A stretch of 64,000 nucleotides of DNA, taken from NCBI GenBank assembly GCA_020636995.1, contig JACJWU010000001.1:124001-188000 (forward strand), given 5' to 3'. The position numbers and the translations under genes were made by a program. The stretch comes from Actinomycetota bacterium (lineage in GTDB: Bacteria; Actinomycetota; Actinomycetes; S36-B12; UBA10799). Position 1 is the first letter of the stretch. The number at the start of each line of letters is the position of its first letter. The notes under the pieces were generated by a model. The model was not told the origin of the DNA. It searched no databases and saw only the letters and a program-made list of their open reading frames with translations. Of the stretch, positions 7,322 to 18,263 are shown piece by piece.

Positions 7322-9127
7322 GTGAGTACACCGACCCGACCCCCGCTGCGGACGAGTCGGTGGCTCGACGGCGGTCCGGACGGTCAGCCCCGGACCTACG
7401 CACCGGGCGATCCGAGCAAGCGCCTGCGGCTCCTTGCGCTCGGCGTCGCGTTCACCTTGACGATCTTCGCCGCCCGCCTGGTCGACCTGCAGTTGTTGAA
7501 CCGCACGCCGCGCGCGGAGGCCGCGGTCGCGGATCGGACGGCCGTGGTGACGTTGCCGGCCAAACGGGGGACCATCTACGACGCGGATATGCGGCCGCTG
7601 GCCGAGTCGGTACAGGCCGTCGACGTCACCGCGGACCCTCGCCTCGTGACGGACAAGGACGCAACGGCGGACTACCTCGCGCCGATCCTGAACATCCCCA
7701 AGGAACAGATCGTCGCCTCGCTGACCACCGACAAGCATTTCGCGTACATCGCCAAACAGGTGACGCCCGAGACCTGGGACGCCGTCTCGTCGTTGGACCT
7801 GCGTGGAATCTTCGGGCAGCGCACCACCAAGCGCTACTACCCGTCCGGCGAACTGGCCGCGAACGTCCTGGGCTACGTGCGCGAGGATGGGGAGGCCGGC
7901 GCCGGACTCGAGTTCGGCCTGGACACCGAACTGCGCGGTCAGGACGGTCAGAAGATCTTCGAGAGCGGCATCGGCGGCCGACAGATCCCGACGGGCTCGG
8001 AGCGCGAGCGCGACCCGGTGGACGGCACCTCCGTGCAGTTGACGATCGACAGCGACCTGCAGTGGGTCGCGCAGCGGGCCATCGAACAGCGGGTCAAGGA
8101 GGTCGACGCCGACAGCGGAACCGTGGTGGCGATCGATCCCCGCACCGGTGAGATCAAGGCCTTGGCGTCCGTGCCCACGATGAACCCCAACTACCCCGGC
8201 CAGGCAAGCGACGCCAACCGCAACAACCGCGCGCTCACCGAGGTTTTCGAGCCCGGCTCGACGAGCAAGGTGATGACGATGGCGGCCGTTCTCAACGAGC
8301 GCGCCGTCACCCCGCGCACTGTGTTCACCGTTCCCTACAGCTTCAGCCGCGGCGGTTCGGTCTTCCGGAACCACGATGCGCACCCGACGTACCAACTGAC
8401 GCTTGCGGGGATCCTCGCGAAGTCGGCGAACACCGGAACCATTCTCGCCGCGGAGAAGATCGGTGGCGAGAAACTGTACGACTACATCAAGAAGTTCGGT
8501 GTGGGCGAGCCGACCGGGCTGCAGTTCCCCGGCGAGTCCGACGGATACGTACCGCCGCCGGACGAGTGGTCACCGACGTCGTTCCCGACCATCGCCTTCG
8601 GCCAGGGACTGTCGGTCAACGCGATCCAGGCGACCTCGGTGTTCGCCACGGTGGCCAATGGTGGCCTGCGGATGCCATCGACACTGATCAAGAGTTACAT
8701 CAGCCCCGACGGCAGGGTGCAGGCCGCGCAGACACCGGAGGGGATCCGAGTCGTCGACGAGAAGGCTGCCAAGCAGACGATGCGCATGATGGAGCAGGTC
8801 GTGGGCGAGGAGGGCACGGCCCGGATCGCCTCGATCCCCGGCTACCGGGTGGCGGGTAAGACCGGGACCGCCTACCGGATCAACGATGCGTGCGGCTGCT
8901 ACGACAACTCGGTGACGGCATCCTTCATCGGGGTGGCTCCGGCCGACGACCCGCAGCTGGTGGTCGGGGTCATCGTGCAGAACCCTAAGGCTTCCCGCTA
9001 CGGCGGGCAGACCGGTGGTCCGGTGTTCCGCGAGGTCATGGTGCACGGCCTGCAATCGATGAACGTTCCGCCGTCAGGCAAGAAGTCACCGCAGATGCCG
9101 ATCTACTCCAGCGATCTGGGGCAGTGA
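7322..9127 (+). CDS. ftsI: Septal peptidoglycan transpeptidase FtsI (PBP3)
   Basis: A 601-residue class B penicillin-binding protein that crosslinks septal peptidoglycan. One N-terminal membrane helix (about residues 38-60) is followed by the PBP dimerisation domain (AKRGTIYDADMRPLAESV) and the transpeptidase domain. All three active-site motifs are intact: STSK with nucleophile S313 and K316, S368-A-N370, and K513-T-G515. A pair of cysteines (NDACGCYD, near residue 523) lies just after KTG; this is unusual enough to note. GTG 7322 is weakly supported by ACAGGA. murE follows after seven bases. Confidence 0.95.
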   Translation: MSTPTRPPLRTSRWLDGGPDGQPRTYAPGDPSKRLRLLALGVAFTLTIFAARLVDLQLLNRTPRAEAAVADRTAVVTLPAKRGTIYDADMRPLAESVQAVDVTADPRLVTDKDATADYLAPILNIPKEQIVASLTTDKHFAYIAKQVTPETWDAVSSLDLRGIFGQRTTKRYYPSGELAANVLGYVREDGEAGAGLEFGLDTELRGQDGQKIFESGIGGRQIPTGSERERDPVDGTSVQLTIDSDLQWVAQRAIEQRVKEVDADSGTVVAIDPRTGEIKALASVPTMNPNYPGQASDANRNNRALTEVFEPGSTSKVMTMAAVLNERAVTPRTVFTVPYSFSRGGSVFRNHDAHPTYQLTLAGILAKSANTGTILAAEKIGGEKLYDYIKKFGVGEPTGLQFPGESDGYVPPPDEWSPTSFPTIAFGQGLSVNAIQATSVFATVANGGLRMPSTLIKSYISPDGRVQAAQTPEGIRVVDEKAAKQTMRMMEQVVGEEGTARIASIPGYRVAGKTGTAYRINDACGCYDNSVTASFIGVAPADDPQLVVGVIVQNPKASRYGGQTGGPVFREVMVHGLQSMNVPPSGKKSPQMPIYSSDLGQ

Positions 9128-9134
9128 GTCGTTC

Positions 9135-10621
<1,487 letters not shown>

Positions 10622-10625
<4 letters not shown>

Positions 10626-11998
10626 TCCCCCTGAGCATCGGGCAGGTGGCCGAGGCCGTCGCAGGGACCCTGCACGACGTCGATCCGGCAACCGTGGTTC
10701 GGACCGTGATCACGGATTCCCGGCAGGTATGCGCCGACGGCCTGTTCATCGCAGTGGTGGGGGAGACCCACGACGGGCACGAGTACGTGGGCCAGGCGCT
10801 GTCGGCGGGGTGCGTCGCCGCCCTCGTATCGCGGCCGGTCCAGGGTCCTCATGTGCTGGTCGACGACACCGTCGTGGCCGCTGGCCGACTGGCCCGGGCG
10901 GTGATCGAGGCCTGTCCGGACCTCCGCGTGGTGGCTTTGACCGGCTCGTCGGGCAAGACGAGCACGAAGGATCTGCTGCGGGTCGTGTTGTCCAGCTCAG
11001 GTTCCACTGTCGCCCCGCAAGGCTCGTTCAACAACGAGTTGGGGCTGCCCCGGACGGTCTTCGAGGTGACCGAACAGACCCGCTACCTGGTGGCGGAGAT
11101 GGGTGCCCGGGGGGCCGGGCACATCCAGTACCTGTGCGGGATCGCCCCGCCGGATGTGGCCCTGTTCCTCAATGTCGGTCAGGCGCATCTGTCGGAGTTC
11201 GGCTCACAGGAGGGCATCGCACTGGCGAAGTCCGAGATCCTCGCGGCGCTCGGTCCGTCGGGTGTGGGCGTGTTGAACGCCGACGACCAGCGGGTGATGG
11301 CCATGTCCGGCGCCGCACCGGGCCGGATCGTCACCTTCGGTCAGTCGGCTGCTGCCGATGTGCGGATCAGCCGACTCGACCTCGTGGAGGGCCGACCCGT
11401 CGTCACGCTGGAGCACGAGGGCCGCAGCGCCCTGATCCGCCCCGACCTGTACGGCGAGCATCAGGCGTTCAACATCGCGGCCGCCGTGGCCGCGGCTGTG
11501 GCACTGGACCTGGACTTCGTGACCGCGGCGGCCAGCCTCGACGGCGCTCGCCTGGACAGCAAGTGGCGTATGGATGTGCAGCAGACTCCCTCGGGAGTCA
11601 CCGTGATCAACGATGCCTACAACGCCAACCCCGAGTCGATGGCCGCCGGGCTGCGTGCTCTGGCCGCGATCGGTCAGGGCCGACGGACCTGGGCCGTGCT
11701 AGGGGAGATGCGCGAGATCGGGTCCACATCCGCGGTCGAGCATGACGCGATCGGACGCCTGTGCGTGCGGCTCAACGTCTCCCGGCTCATCGCTGTCGGT
11801 CCCGGGGCCAAGGGAATCCACATGGGTGCTGCCCACGAGGGATCCTGGGGCGACGAATCGACGTGGGTGCCGACCGTGGACGAGGCCGTCGAGTTGCTTC
11901 AGGCGCAGGTGGCATCCGGCGACGTAGTGCTGGTCAAGGCATCCCGCGCGATCGGCCTGGAACGCGTGGCCCAGGCGCTGCTGGGGGAGACGCCATGA
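10622..11998 (+). CDS. murF: UDP-MurNAc-tripeptide:D-Ala-D-Ala ligase MurF
   Basis: A 458-residue Mur ligase that adds D-Ala-D-Ala to complete the UDP-MurNAc pentapeptide. The ATP loop GSSGKTS is at residues 108-114. Other marks are the central-domain NVGQAHLSEFGS and the C-terminal NDAYNANPESM. Length and order are normal. The GTG start overlaps the murE stop, and its own stop overlaps mraY as ATGA. Confidence 0.96.
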
Positions 11999-13062
11999 AA
12001 CTCGTCGTCATCGCCGGCCTGGTCGCGCTGTTGATCACGCTGTTGGGCACCCCCCTGCTGATCCGGTTCCTGCAGCGCCACGGCTACTCCCAGGCGATCC
12101 GCGTGTCCACCGACGGAGTGCCCTACCCCGAGCATGAGGGCAAGCGCGGCACGCCATCGATGGGTGGTCTGGCCATCCTGATCGCGCTCGTCGTGGGCTA
12201 TTCGGTGTCCCACCTGTACGCCTGGCAGGTCCCATCGGCATCGGGGCTGCTGGCGATCTACCTGATCGTGGGTCTGGGACTCGTCGGGGCCGCCGACGAC
12301 TACCTGAAGATCTTCAAACAGCGGTCCACGGGGATCCGGGCGCGCACGAAACTCATCGGCCAGGCGTTCGTGGCACTGACGTTCGCGTACGGCACCACCT
12401 TGTGGCCGGATGAGTACGGTCGCACCCCTGCCTCGAACGCCGTGAGCCTGGTGCGGGACACCCCGATCGTCCTGCCCACCGCGTTGTTGTTGATCTGGAT
12501 CTGGCTGCTGATCACAGCCTCCACCAACGCCGTGAACCTGACCGACGGTCTCGACGGGTTGGCGGCCGGGGCCAGTGCGATCACGTTCATGGCGTACACA
12601 CTGCTCGGCGTCTGGCAGTACGGACAGAACTGCTCTTTCGGGCGTTTCGTCCGCTGCTACGACGTACGGGATCCGCTGGATCTGGCGGTGGTTGCCGCCG
12701 CGATGGCTGGGGCGTGCGTCGGATTCCTGTGGTGGAACGCCTCACCGGCTCAGATCTTCATGGGGGATACCGGCTCGCTGGGGCTCGGCGGTGGGATCGC
12801 GGCGCTCGCCATCCTCAGCCGCACCGAATTGCTGCTGCCGCTCATGGGTGGGCTGTTCCTGATCATCACCTTGTCCGTGATCGGCCAGGTCGGCAGCTTC
12901 AAACTGACGGGCAAACGGATGTTCCGGATGGCTCCGCTGCATCACCACTTCGAGATGAAGGGTTGGGGTGAAGTGACGATCGTGGTGCGTTTCTGGATCG
13001 TGCAGGCCCTGTTCGTCGCCGCAGCACTGTCGCTGTTCTACGCCGAGTGGGTGCGGTTGTGA
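11995..13062 (+). CDS. mraY: Phospho-N-acetylmuramoyl-pentapeptide transferase MraY
   Basis: A 355-residue polytopic membrane enzyme (about ten helices) that transfers phospho-MurNAc-pentapeptide to undecaprenyl phosphate, making lipid I. Seen motifs are GKRGTPSMGGLAIL, the catalytic Asp pair in AADDYLK, NAVNLTDGLDGLAAG, FMGDTGSLGLG and the HHHFEMKG loop. ATG 11995 overlaps the murF stop by four bases. Frame upstream of this point lies inside murF and is not part of the protein. Confidence 0.96.
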   Translation: MKLVVIAGLVALLITLLGTPLLIRFLQRHGYSQAIRVSTDGVPYPEHEGKRGTPSMGGLAILIALVVGYSVSHLYAWQVPSASGLLAIYLIVGLGLVGAADDYLKIFKQRSTGIRARTKLIGQAFVALTFAYGTTLWPDEYGRTPASNAVSLVRDTPIVLPTALLLIWIWLLITASTNAVNLTDGLDGLAAGASAITFMAYTLLGVWQYGQNCSFGRFVRCYDVRDPLDLAVVAAAMAGACVGFLWWNASPAQIFMGDTGSLGLGGGIAALAILSRTELLLPLMGGLFLIITLSVIGQVGSFKLTGKRMFRMAPLHHHFEMKGWGEVTIVVRFWIVQALFVAAALSLFYAEWVRL

Positions 13063-14483
13063 GCGCGCTCCCGCAGCCCGGTCAACAGTCGTGGCGCGGA
13101 CTGCGCGTCGTCGTCGCGGGGTTGGGGATCGCCGGCTTCGCGTGCGCCGATGCGCTGCTGCAACGCGAGGCGGAGGTCATCGTGGTCGACGACAACGATG
13201 GGCCCCAGCAGCAGAACAAGGCGCAGATCCTGGACGTGCTCGGTGCGACCGTGCGGCTCGGGGACGGTCACAGCCTGCCCGATGCCGATCTGCTCGTGGT
13301 GTCGCCGGGCCTGCCGCCCAGCGCTCCGGTGACCCGGGCGGCACTCACTGCCGGGATGCCCGTGTGGGGTGAACTCGAGTTGGCCTGGCGGGTGCGCGAC
13401 CCCGAAGGCGCGCCGTGGCTGTTCGTCACGGGCACCAACGGGAAGACGACGACCACCTTGATGCTGGCCTCCATGTTCCGGGCCGCGGGACTGCGCACGG
13501 ACGCGGTCGGGAACATCGGGGTGAGTCTGGTCTCGGCGGTGCTCGATCCCGAACCCCACGATGTGCTGGCTGTGGAGGTGGGCGCGCCGCAGCTGCCGTT
13601 CGTGCACACGGTGTCGCCGTATGCGGCGGCCTGCCTGAACCTGGCGGAGGATCACGTCGACTTCTTCGGGTCGTTCGAGGAGTACCGATCGGCCAAGGCC
13701 CGTGTCTATGAGCGCACGCAGGTCGCGTGTGTGTACAACGCCGAGGACCAGCAGACGATCCGGATGGTCGAGCAGGCCGAGGTGGTCGAGGGGTGCCGCG
13801 CCATCGGGTTCACTCTCGGCATCCCTGGCCGGTCCGAGGTGGGCGTGGTCGATGACATCCTCGCGGACCGAGCGTTCCTGGAGGAGCGTGGGACGCACGC
13901 GCTGGAGTTGGCCACCCTCGCAGATGTCCGGCCGCCGGTGCCCCACCAGGTGGCCAACGCGCTGGCAGCAGCTGCTCTGGCGCGCTCCTACGGCGTCGAC
14001 CCTCGGCATGTGCGTGACGGACTACGGCGGTTCGAGCCCGCGGGGCATCGCATCGCGGAGGTGGGACGGGTCGCAGATGTGCTCTACATCGACGATTCGA
14101 AAGCCACGAACGCCCACGCCGCGGACATGTCCCTGCGCGCCTACGACCCCGTCGTCTGGATCGCCGGAGGCCTGGCGAAGGGACAGACGTTCGACGATCT
14201 GGTCCAGCGACACGCCGCGCGACTGCGGGCCGTTGTGCTGCTCGGCGCCGATCGCGGGATCATCCTGGACGCCCTGCGGCGACACGCCCCGGATGTTCCC
14301 GTGGAAGAGGTGACCGACACCGAGACTGGTGCAATGCAGCAAGTGGTGAATCGCGCAGCGGCTATGGCACAGCCCGGTGACACCGTGCTGCTGGCCCCCG
14401 GCTGTGCGTCGTGGGACATGTTCACCGACTACGCCCAGCGCGGGCGTGCCTTCGCGACAGCGGTGGCAGACCTGGAGTCCTGA
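13059..14483 (+). CDS. murD: UDP-MurNAc-L-alanine:D-glutamate ligase MurD
   Basis: A 474-residue Mur ligase that adds D-glutamate. The N-terminal Rossmann motif VVAGLGIAGFACADALL, the ATP loop GTNGKTT (residues 125-131) and the late YIDDSKATN and LLAPGCASWDMF blocks are all present. Two in-frame GTG codons compete for the start. 13059 gives the same GTGA four-base overlap used by its neighbours; 13047 would add four residues and overlap mraY by 16 bases. I chose 13059. Confidence 0.94.
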   Translation: MSALPQPGQQSWRGLRVVVAGLGIAGFACADALLQREAEVIVVDDNDGPQQQNKAQILDVLGATVRLGDGHSLPDADLLVVSPGLPPSAPVTRAALTAGMPVWGELELAWRVRDPEGAPWLFVTGTNGKTTTTLMLASMFRAAGLRTDAVGNIGVSLVSAVLDPEPHDVLAVEVGAPQLPFVHTVSPYAAACLNLAEDHVDFFGSFEEYRSAKARVYERTQVACVYNAEDQQTIRMVEQAEVVEGCRAIGFTLGIPGRSEVGVVDDILADRAFLEERGTHALELATLADVRPPVPHQVANALAAAALARSYGVDPRHVRDGLRRFEPAGHRIAEVGRVADVLYIDDSKATNAHAADMSLRAYDPVVWIAGGLAKGQTFDDLVQRHAARLRAVVLLGADRGIILDALRRHAPDVPVEEVTDTETGAMQQVVNRAAAMAQPGDTVLLAPGCASWDMFTDYAQRGRAFATAVADLES

Positions 14484-15754
14484 TGTCGAGCACGAACCGC
14501 ACGTCGACCGCACCGCGCGCGACGGCCCCCCAGACCGGCCCGTGGCACCTGGTGCCGGGCGGGGAGACTCTGCGGCGGTGGTGGAACCATCCGTTGGCCA
14601 ACTACGCGCTGCTGTTGAGCACAACCATGCTGCTGCTGGTGCTCGGGATCGTCATGGTGTTCTCGGCCAGCAACGTCGTCACGTACGCCGCGGGTGAGGA
14701 TGTCGGCCTGACGGTCACCCAGAAGCAGCTGATGTTCGCCGGTGCCGGTTTGACGGCGATGGTGCTGATCTCACGCGCCTCAGTCCCGGCGATCCGGCGC
14801 AGCGCCCCGATCCTGCTCGTGTTGGCCTTCGTGGGTCTGTTGTTGGTCTTCGTCCCCGGTATCGGGGTCTCGGTCTTCGGGCAGCGCAACTGGATCAGTT
14901 TCGGTGGGCCTTTTCAGTTCCAGCCCAGCGAACTGGCCAAGTTGGCCGTCATCCTCTGGGGAGCCGACCTACTGACACGCAAGCGACGCATGGTGCACGA
15001 GTGGCGGCATCTGCTCGTCCCGCTGGTCCCGGTCTGGGGCGCGATCGTGGTGCTCATCGTGCTCGAGGGCGACCTCGGCACAACCATCGTCATGTTCCCG
15101 ATCCTGGCCAGTCTGCTGTTCGTGATCGGCGCTCCGGCCAGGGTCTTCGCCGCTGCCTTCGGGGGGCTGCTCGCGCTGGTCGCCCTGGCCTCGGTGACCG
15201 TCGCCTACCGCATGCAGCGGTTCCGGACGTGGCTGGATCCGGCCTCCGACCCCAGCGGTGCGGGCTATCAGGTCATCCACGGTCAGTACGGACTGTCGAC
15301 CGGGGGACTGTTCGGCACCGGTCTGGGAGCCAGCCGGGAGAAGTGGGGCGGCCTGCCCGAGGCGCACACCGACTTCATCTTCGCTGTCATCGGCGAGGAA
15401 CTCGGACTGATCGGCACGGTGAGTGTCCTGGCGATGTTCGCCATCATCGCCATCGTGGCGATCCGCGTTGCCCGCAACACCGACGACCTCTTCGTCAAGC
15501 TCGCCACGGGCGGTATCCTCGCCTGGATCGTCGGACAGGCTTTGATCAACATCGGCGCCGTGCTCGGACTGCTCCCGATCACGGGGCTGCCACTGCCGAT
15601 GGTGTCCTACGGCGGGTCGTCACTTCTGATGTGTCTGTGTGCGATCGGTGTGTTGCTGGCGTTCGCCCGCGCGGAGCCGACCGCCGCCACAGCGCTGCGG
15701 TCGCGGCGCGGCGACTCACGCACGCGGCTGCTGCGGCGACGGGGTCACCACTGA
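14483..15754 (+). CDS. ftsW: Septal peptidoglycan glycosyltransferase FtsW (SEDS family)
   Basis: A 423-residue SEDS-family membrane protein with about ten helices that polymerises lipid II at the septum together with FtsI. Family marks include FGQRNWISFGGPFQFQPSE, KWGGLPEAHTDFIFAVIGEE and LPMVSYGGSSLL. The first 40 residues form a hydrophilic N-terminal tail. Its ATG shares one base with the murD stop (TGATG). Its own stop sits in CTGA, which probably starts murG with a CTG codon. Confidence 0.94.
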   Translation: MSSTNRTSTAPRATAPQTGPWHLVPGGETLRRWWNHPLANYALLLSTTMLLLVLGIVMVFSASNVVTYAAGEDVGLTVTQKQLMFAGAGLTAMVLISRASVPAIRRSAPILLVLAFVGLLLVFVPGIGVSVFGQRNWISFGGPFQFQPSELAKLAVILWGADLLTRKRRMVHEWRHLLVPLVPVWGAIVVLIVLEGDLGTTIVMFPILASLLFVIGAPARVFAAAFGGLLALVALASVTVAYRMQRFRTWLDPASDPSGAGYQVIHGQYGLSTGGLFGTGLGASREKWGGLPEAHTDFIFAVIGEELGLIGTVSVLAMFAIIAIVAIRVARNTDDLFVKLATGGILAWIVGQALINIGAVLGLLPITGLPLPMVSYGGSSLLMCLCAIGVLLAFARAEPTAATALRSRRGDSRTRLLRRRGHH

Positions 15755-16845
15755 GCCGGCCGCTGCGGGTGGTGGTGGCCGGGGGCGGGACCGCCGGCCA
15801 TGTGGAACCCGCGCTCAACCTCGCCGACGCGGTGGTGCGTGCCGCTCCGGATGCGGTGGTGACGGCGATCGGCACGGCCGAGGGGCTGGAAACCCGGCTC
15901 GTTCCGGCGCGCGGCTACGAACTGGATCTCATCGAGCGGGTACCTCTGCCGCGACGGCCGTCGAAGGAGTTGCTGACGCTGCCGGGCCGGTTACGGGGCG
16001 CGGTCCGGCGCAGCCGCGAGATCCTTGCGAAGCGGGAGGCGGATGTCCTGGTGGGCTTCGGCGGCTTCGTGTCCTTGCCCGCCTACCTCGCCGCTCGCGG
16101 CCGGGTGCCGATCGTGATCCATGAGGCGAACGCCAAAGCGGGCCTGGCGAACAAGGTCGGACGCAGGTTCACCCCGTTCCTCGCCGAGGCGACCGCCGGC
16201 AGCCTGCCCGGTGCCATCCGCATCGGGATCCCGCTGCGCGACACGATCGCGCACCTGGACCGTGGCGCCCGTCGTCGCGAAGCCTGCGAACGGTGGGGCC
16301 TCGACCCGGATCGACCGTGTCTGCTGGTGTTCGGTGGATCGCAGGGCGCTCGCTCACTCAATGCGGCCGCGGTCGCGGCCGCGCCGGCGCTGATCGATGC
16401 CGGCGTGCAGGTTCTGCACGGTTACGGCGCCAAGAACGCCGACCAGGTGACCGCAGTGGTGGACCTGCCCGGGTATCGCGCGATCGACTACATCGACGGG
16501 ATGGACGATGCGTATGCGGCCGCGGACATGGCCGTCTGCCGGGCTGGAGCGATGACCTGTGCCGAGTTGGCGGCCGTGGGTCTTCCTGCCCTGTACGTGC
16601 CGCTGCCGATCGGCAACGGCGAGCAGCGTTACAACGCGGTCCCCGTGGTGTCCGCCGACGGTGGTTTCCTCATCGACGACGCGCGCCTGAACGGCGACAC
16701 GCTGGCCGGGGCTGTGATCCCTGTGATCACTTCGGAGGGCAGACTTGAGGAGATGTCGCGGAACGCCGCCGAACACGGCGTGCGGGATGCGGCGGCCCGT
16801 CTCGCGGACATGGTGTTCGCGGCGGCCGCGAAGGGTGAGAAGTGA
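15751..16845 (+). CDS. murG: UDP-GlcNAc:lipid I N-acetylglucosaminyltransferase MurG
   Basis: About 364 residues of a GT-B glycosyltransferase that turns lipid I into lipid II at the inner membrane face. Seen are the N-terminal GGGTAGHVEPAL loop, GFGGFVSLPAYLAARG, HEANAKAGLANK, LLVFGGSQGARSLN and CRAGAMTCAELAAVG. The start is not ordinary. The nearest canonical start, GTG 15769, would cut into the first beta strand and leave only four residues before GGGTAGH. CTG 15751 overlaps the ftsW stop as CTGA and restores a normal N-terminus; CTG 15763 would also give a B. subtilis-like length. In-frame GTGs lie over 100 bases upstream inside ftsW. Confidence 0.93.
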   Translation: MSRPLRVVVAGGGTAGHVEPALNLADAVVRAAPDAVVTAIGTAEGLETRLVPARGYELDLIERVPLPRRPSKELLTLPGRLRGAVRRSREILAKREADVLVGFGGFVSLPAYLAARGRVPIVIHEANAKAGLANKVGRRFTPFLAEATAGSLPGAIRIGIPLRDTIAHLDRGARRREACERWGLDPDRPCLLVFGGSQGARSLNAAAVAAAPALIDAGVQVLHGYGAKNADQVTAVVDLPGYRAIDYIDGMDDAYAAADMAVCRAGAMTCAELAAVGLPALYVPLPIGNGEQRYNAVPVVSADGGFLIDDARLNGDTLAGAVIPVITSEGRLEEMSRNAAEHGVRDAAARLADMVFAAAAKGEK

Positions 16846-18263
16846 ACGAACAGCCTGAACTCAGTGTGATCCCGGATTCTGTGCACATCCTGGGCATCGG
16901 CGGGGCGGGGATGAGCGCCTTGGCCCGACTGCTGTTGGCGAAGGGGGTGCGCGTCACCGGCTCGGATGCGAAGGACTCGCGCCGGCTCGAGGCGCTGCAG
17001 GCTCTCGGTGCCGAATGCACAGTCGGCCACGATCCGGCCAACGTCGGCGACGTCGGCGCGGTCGTGGTGTCGACCGCCATCGCGGAGAGCAACGTCGAAC
17101 TGCGCGCCGCTCGGGACCGTGGCATCCCCGTGCTGCATCGCTCGGTGGCTCTCGCGATGACTATGGCGGGCACGAAGGTGCTTGCGGTGGCCGGCACGCA
17201 CGGCAAGACGACAACGACCTCGATACTCACCGTCATCCTGCAGGCGTGCGGTCAGGACCCCTCCTTCGCGATCGGTAGCGAACTCAACGACTCGGGTTCC
17301 AACGCTCACCTGGGCACCGGAGAGACCTTCGTGGTCGAGGCGGATGAGAGCGACGGATCCTTCCTGCGTCTGGATGCCCGGGTCGGGATCATCACCAACA
17401 TCGAGCCGGATCACCTGAACTACTGGGGTACCGCCGAGGCGATGACCGCGGGCTTCTACGACTTCGCCGCCGCTATCGGTGAGCGGGGTGGATATGTCGT
17501 GATCTGTCAGGACGATCCGGGGGCAGCTGCTCTGGCACAAGCCGTCCGGGAGGCCGGTGTGGATGTGCGAACGTACGGTACGTCGGCGGACAGTGACTAC
17601 CGGATCGAGGTCGCGGAATCGACCGCCGACGGTTCACAGTTCGTGGTCAGGGGACCTCACCTCGAGCCCGTACCCTGCCGGATCTCCGTGGCCGGCCTGC
17701 ACAACGTGCTCAACGCAGCGGCAGCCATGGTGGCTGCTGCCGGGCTCGGGCTGCCGGCGGAACAGATCGCCGACGGTGTCGGACAGTTCGTCGGGACGCG
17801 CCGACGCTTCGAGTTCCGCGGAGACGTCGCCGGCGTCCGGGTGTTCGACGACTACGCCCATCACCCCACGGAGATCGCGGCCACGCTCAGCGCCGCCCGG
17901 GAAGTCGTGGGATCGGGCCGGATCAGGGTCGCCTTCCAGGCCCACCACTACTACCGGACAGCCATGTATCTCACCGCGTTCGGGCAGGCGCTCGGCCTGG
18001 CCGACTACGTGGTGGTGCTCGAGGTGTTCGCGCCGGGGGAGGAACCCATTCCTGGTGCCAGTGGCCAAGGGATGGCTGAGGCGGTGCCGCTACCGGAGGG
18101 TGCCGTCGTGTTCGAGCCGTCGTGGTCTGCCGTGGCAGGGCATCTGGTGTCCGGCGCGGAGCCCGGCGACATCATCATGACTCTCGGTGCGGGCGATATC
18201 AGTCTGCTCATCGGCGAGGTGCTCGAGTTGCTGTCCCGCAAGGCCGACGAGGTGGGGTGGTGA
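16842..18263 (+). CDS. murC: UDP-MurNAc:L-alanine ligase MurC
   Basis: A 473-residue Mur ligase that adds the first residue, L-alanine, to UDP-MurNAc. The N-terminal HILGIGGAGMSALARLL motif, the ATP loop GTHGKTT (residues 118-124), EADESDGSFL and FDDYAHHPTEI are present. Length is normal. The GTG start overlaps the murG stop and its stop overlaps ftsQ, both as GTGA. Confidence 0.96.
   Translation: MNEQPELSVIPDSVHILGIGGAGMSALARLLLAKGVRVTGSDAKDSRRLEALQALGAECTVGHDPANVGDVGAVVVSTAIAESNVELRAARDRGIPVLHRSVALAMTMAGTKVLAVAGTHGKTTTTSILTVILQACGQDPSFAIGSELNDSGSNAHLGTGETFVVEADESDGSFLRLDARVGIITNIEPDHLNYWGTAEAMTAGFYDFAAAIGERGGYVVICQDDPGAAALAQAVREAGVDVRTYGTSADSDYRIEVAESTADGSQFVVRGPHLEPVPCRISVAGLHNVLNAAAAMVAAAGLGLPAEQIADGVGQFVGTRRRFEFRGDVAGVRVFDDYAHHPTEIAATLSAAREVVGSGRIRVAFQAHHYYRTAMYLTAFGQALGLADYVVVLEVFAPGEEPIPGASGQGMAEAVPLPEGAVVFEPSWSAVAGHLVSGAEPGDIIMTLGAGDISLLIGEVLELLSRKADEVGW

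Noticed and set aside
13047..13058. Alternative earlier GTG start for murD
   Set aside because: It adds four residues and breaks the four-base overlap pattern common to the cluster.
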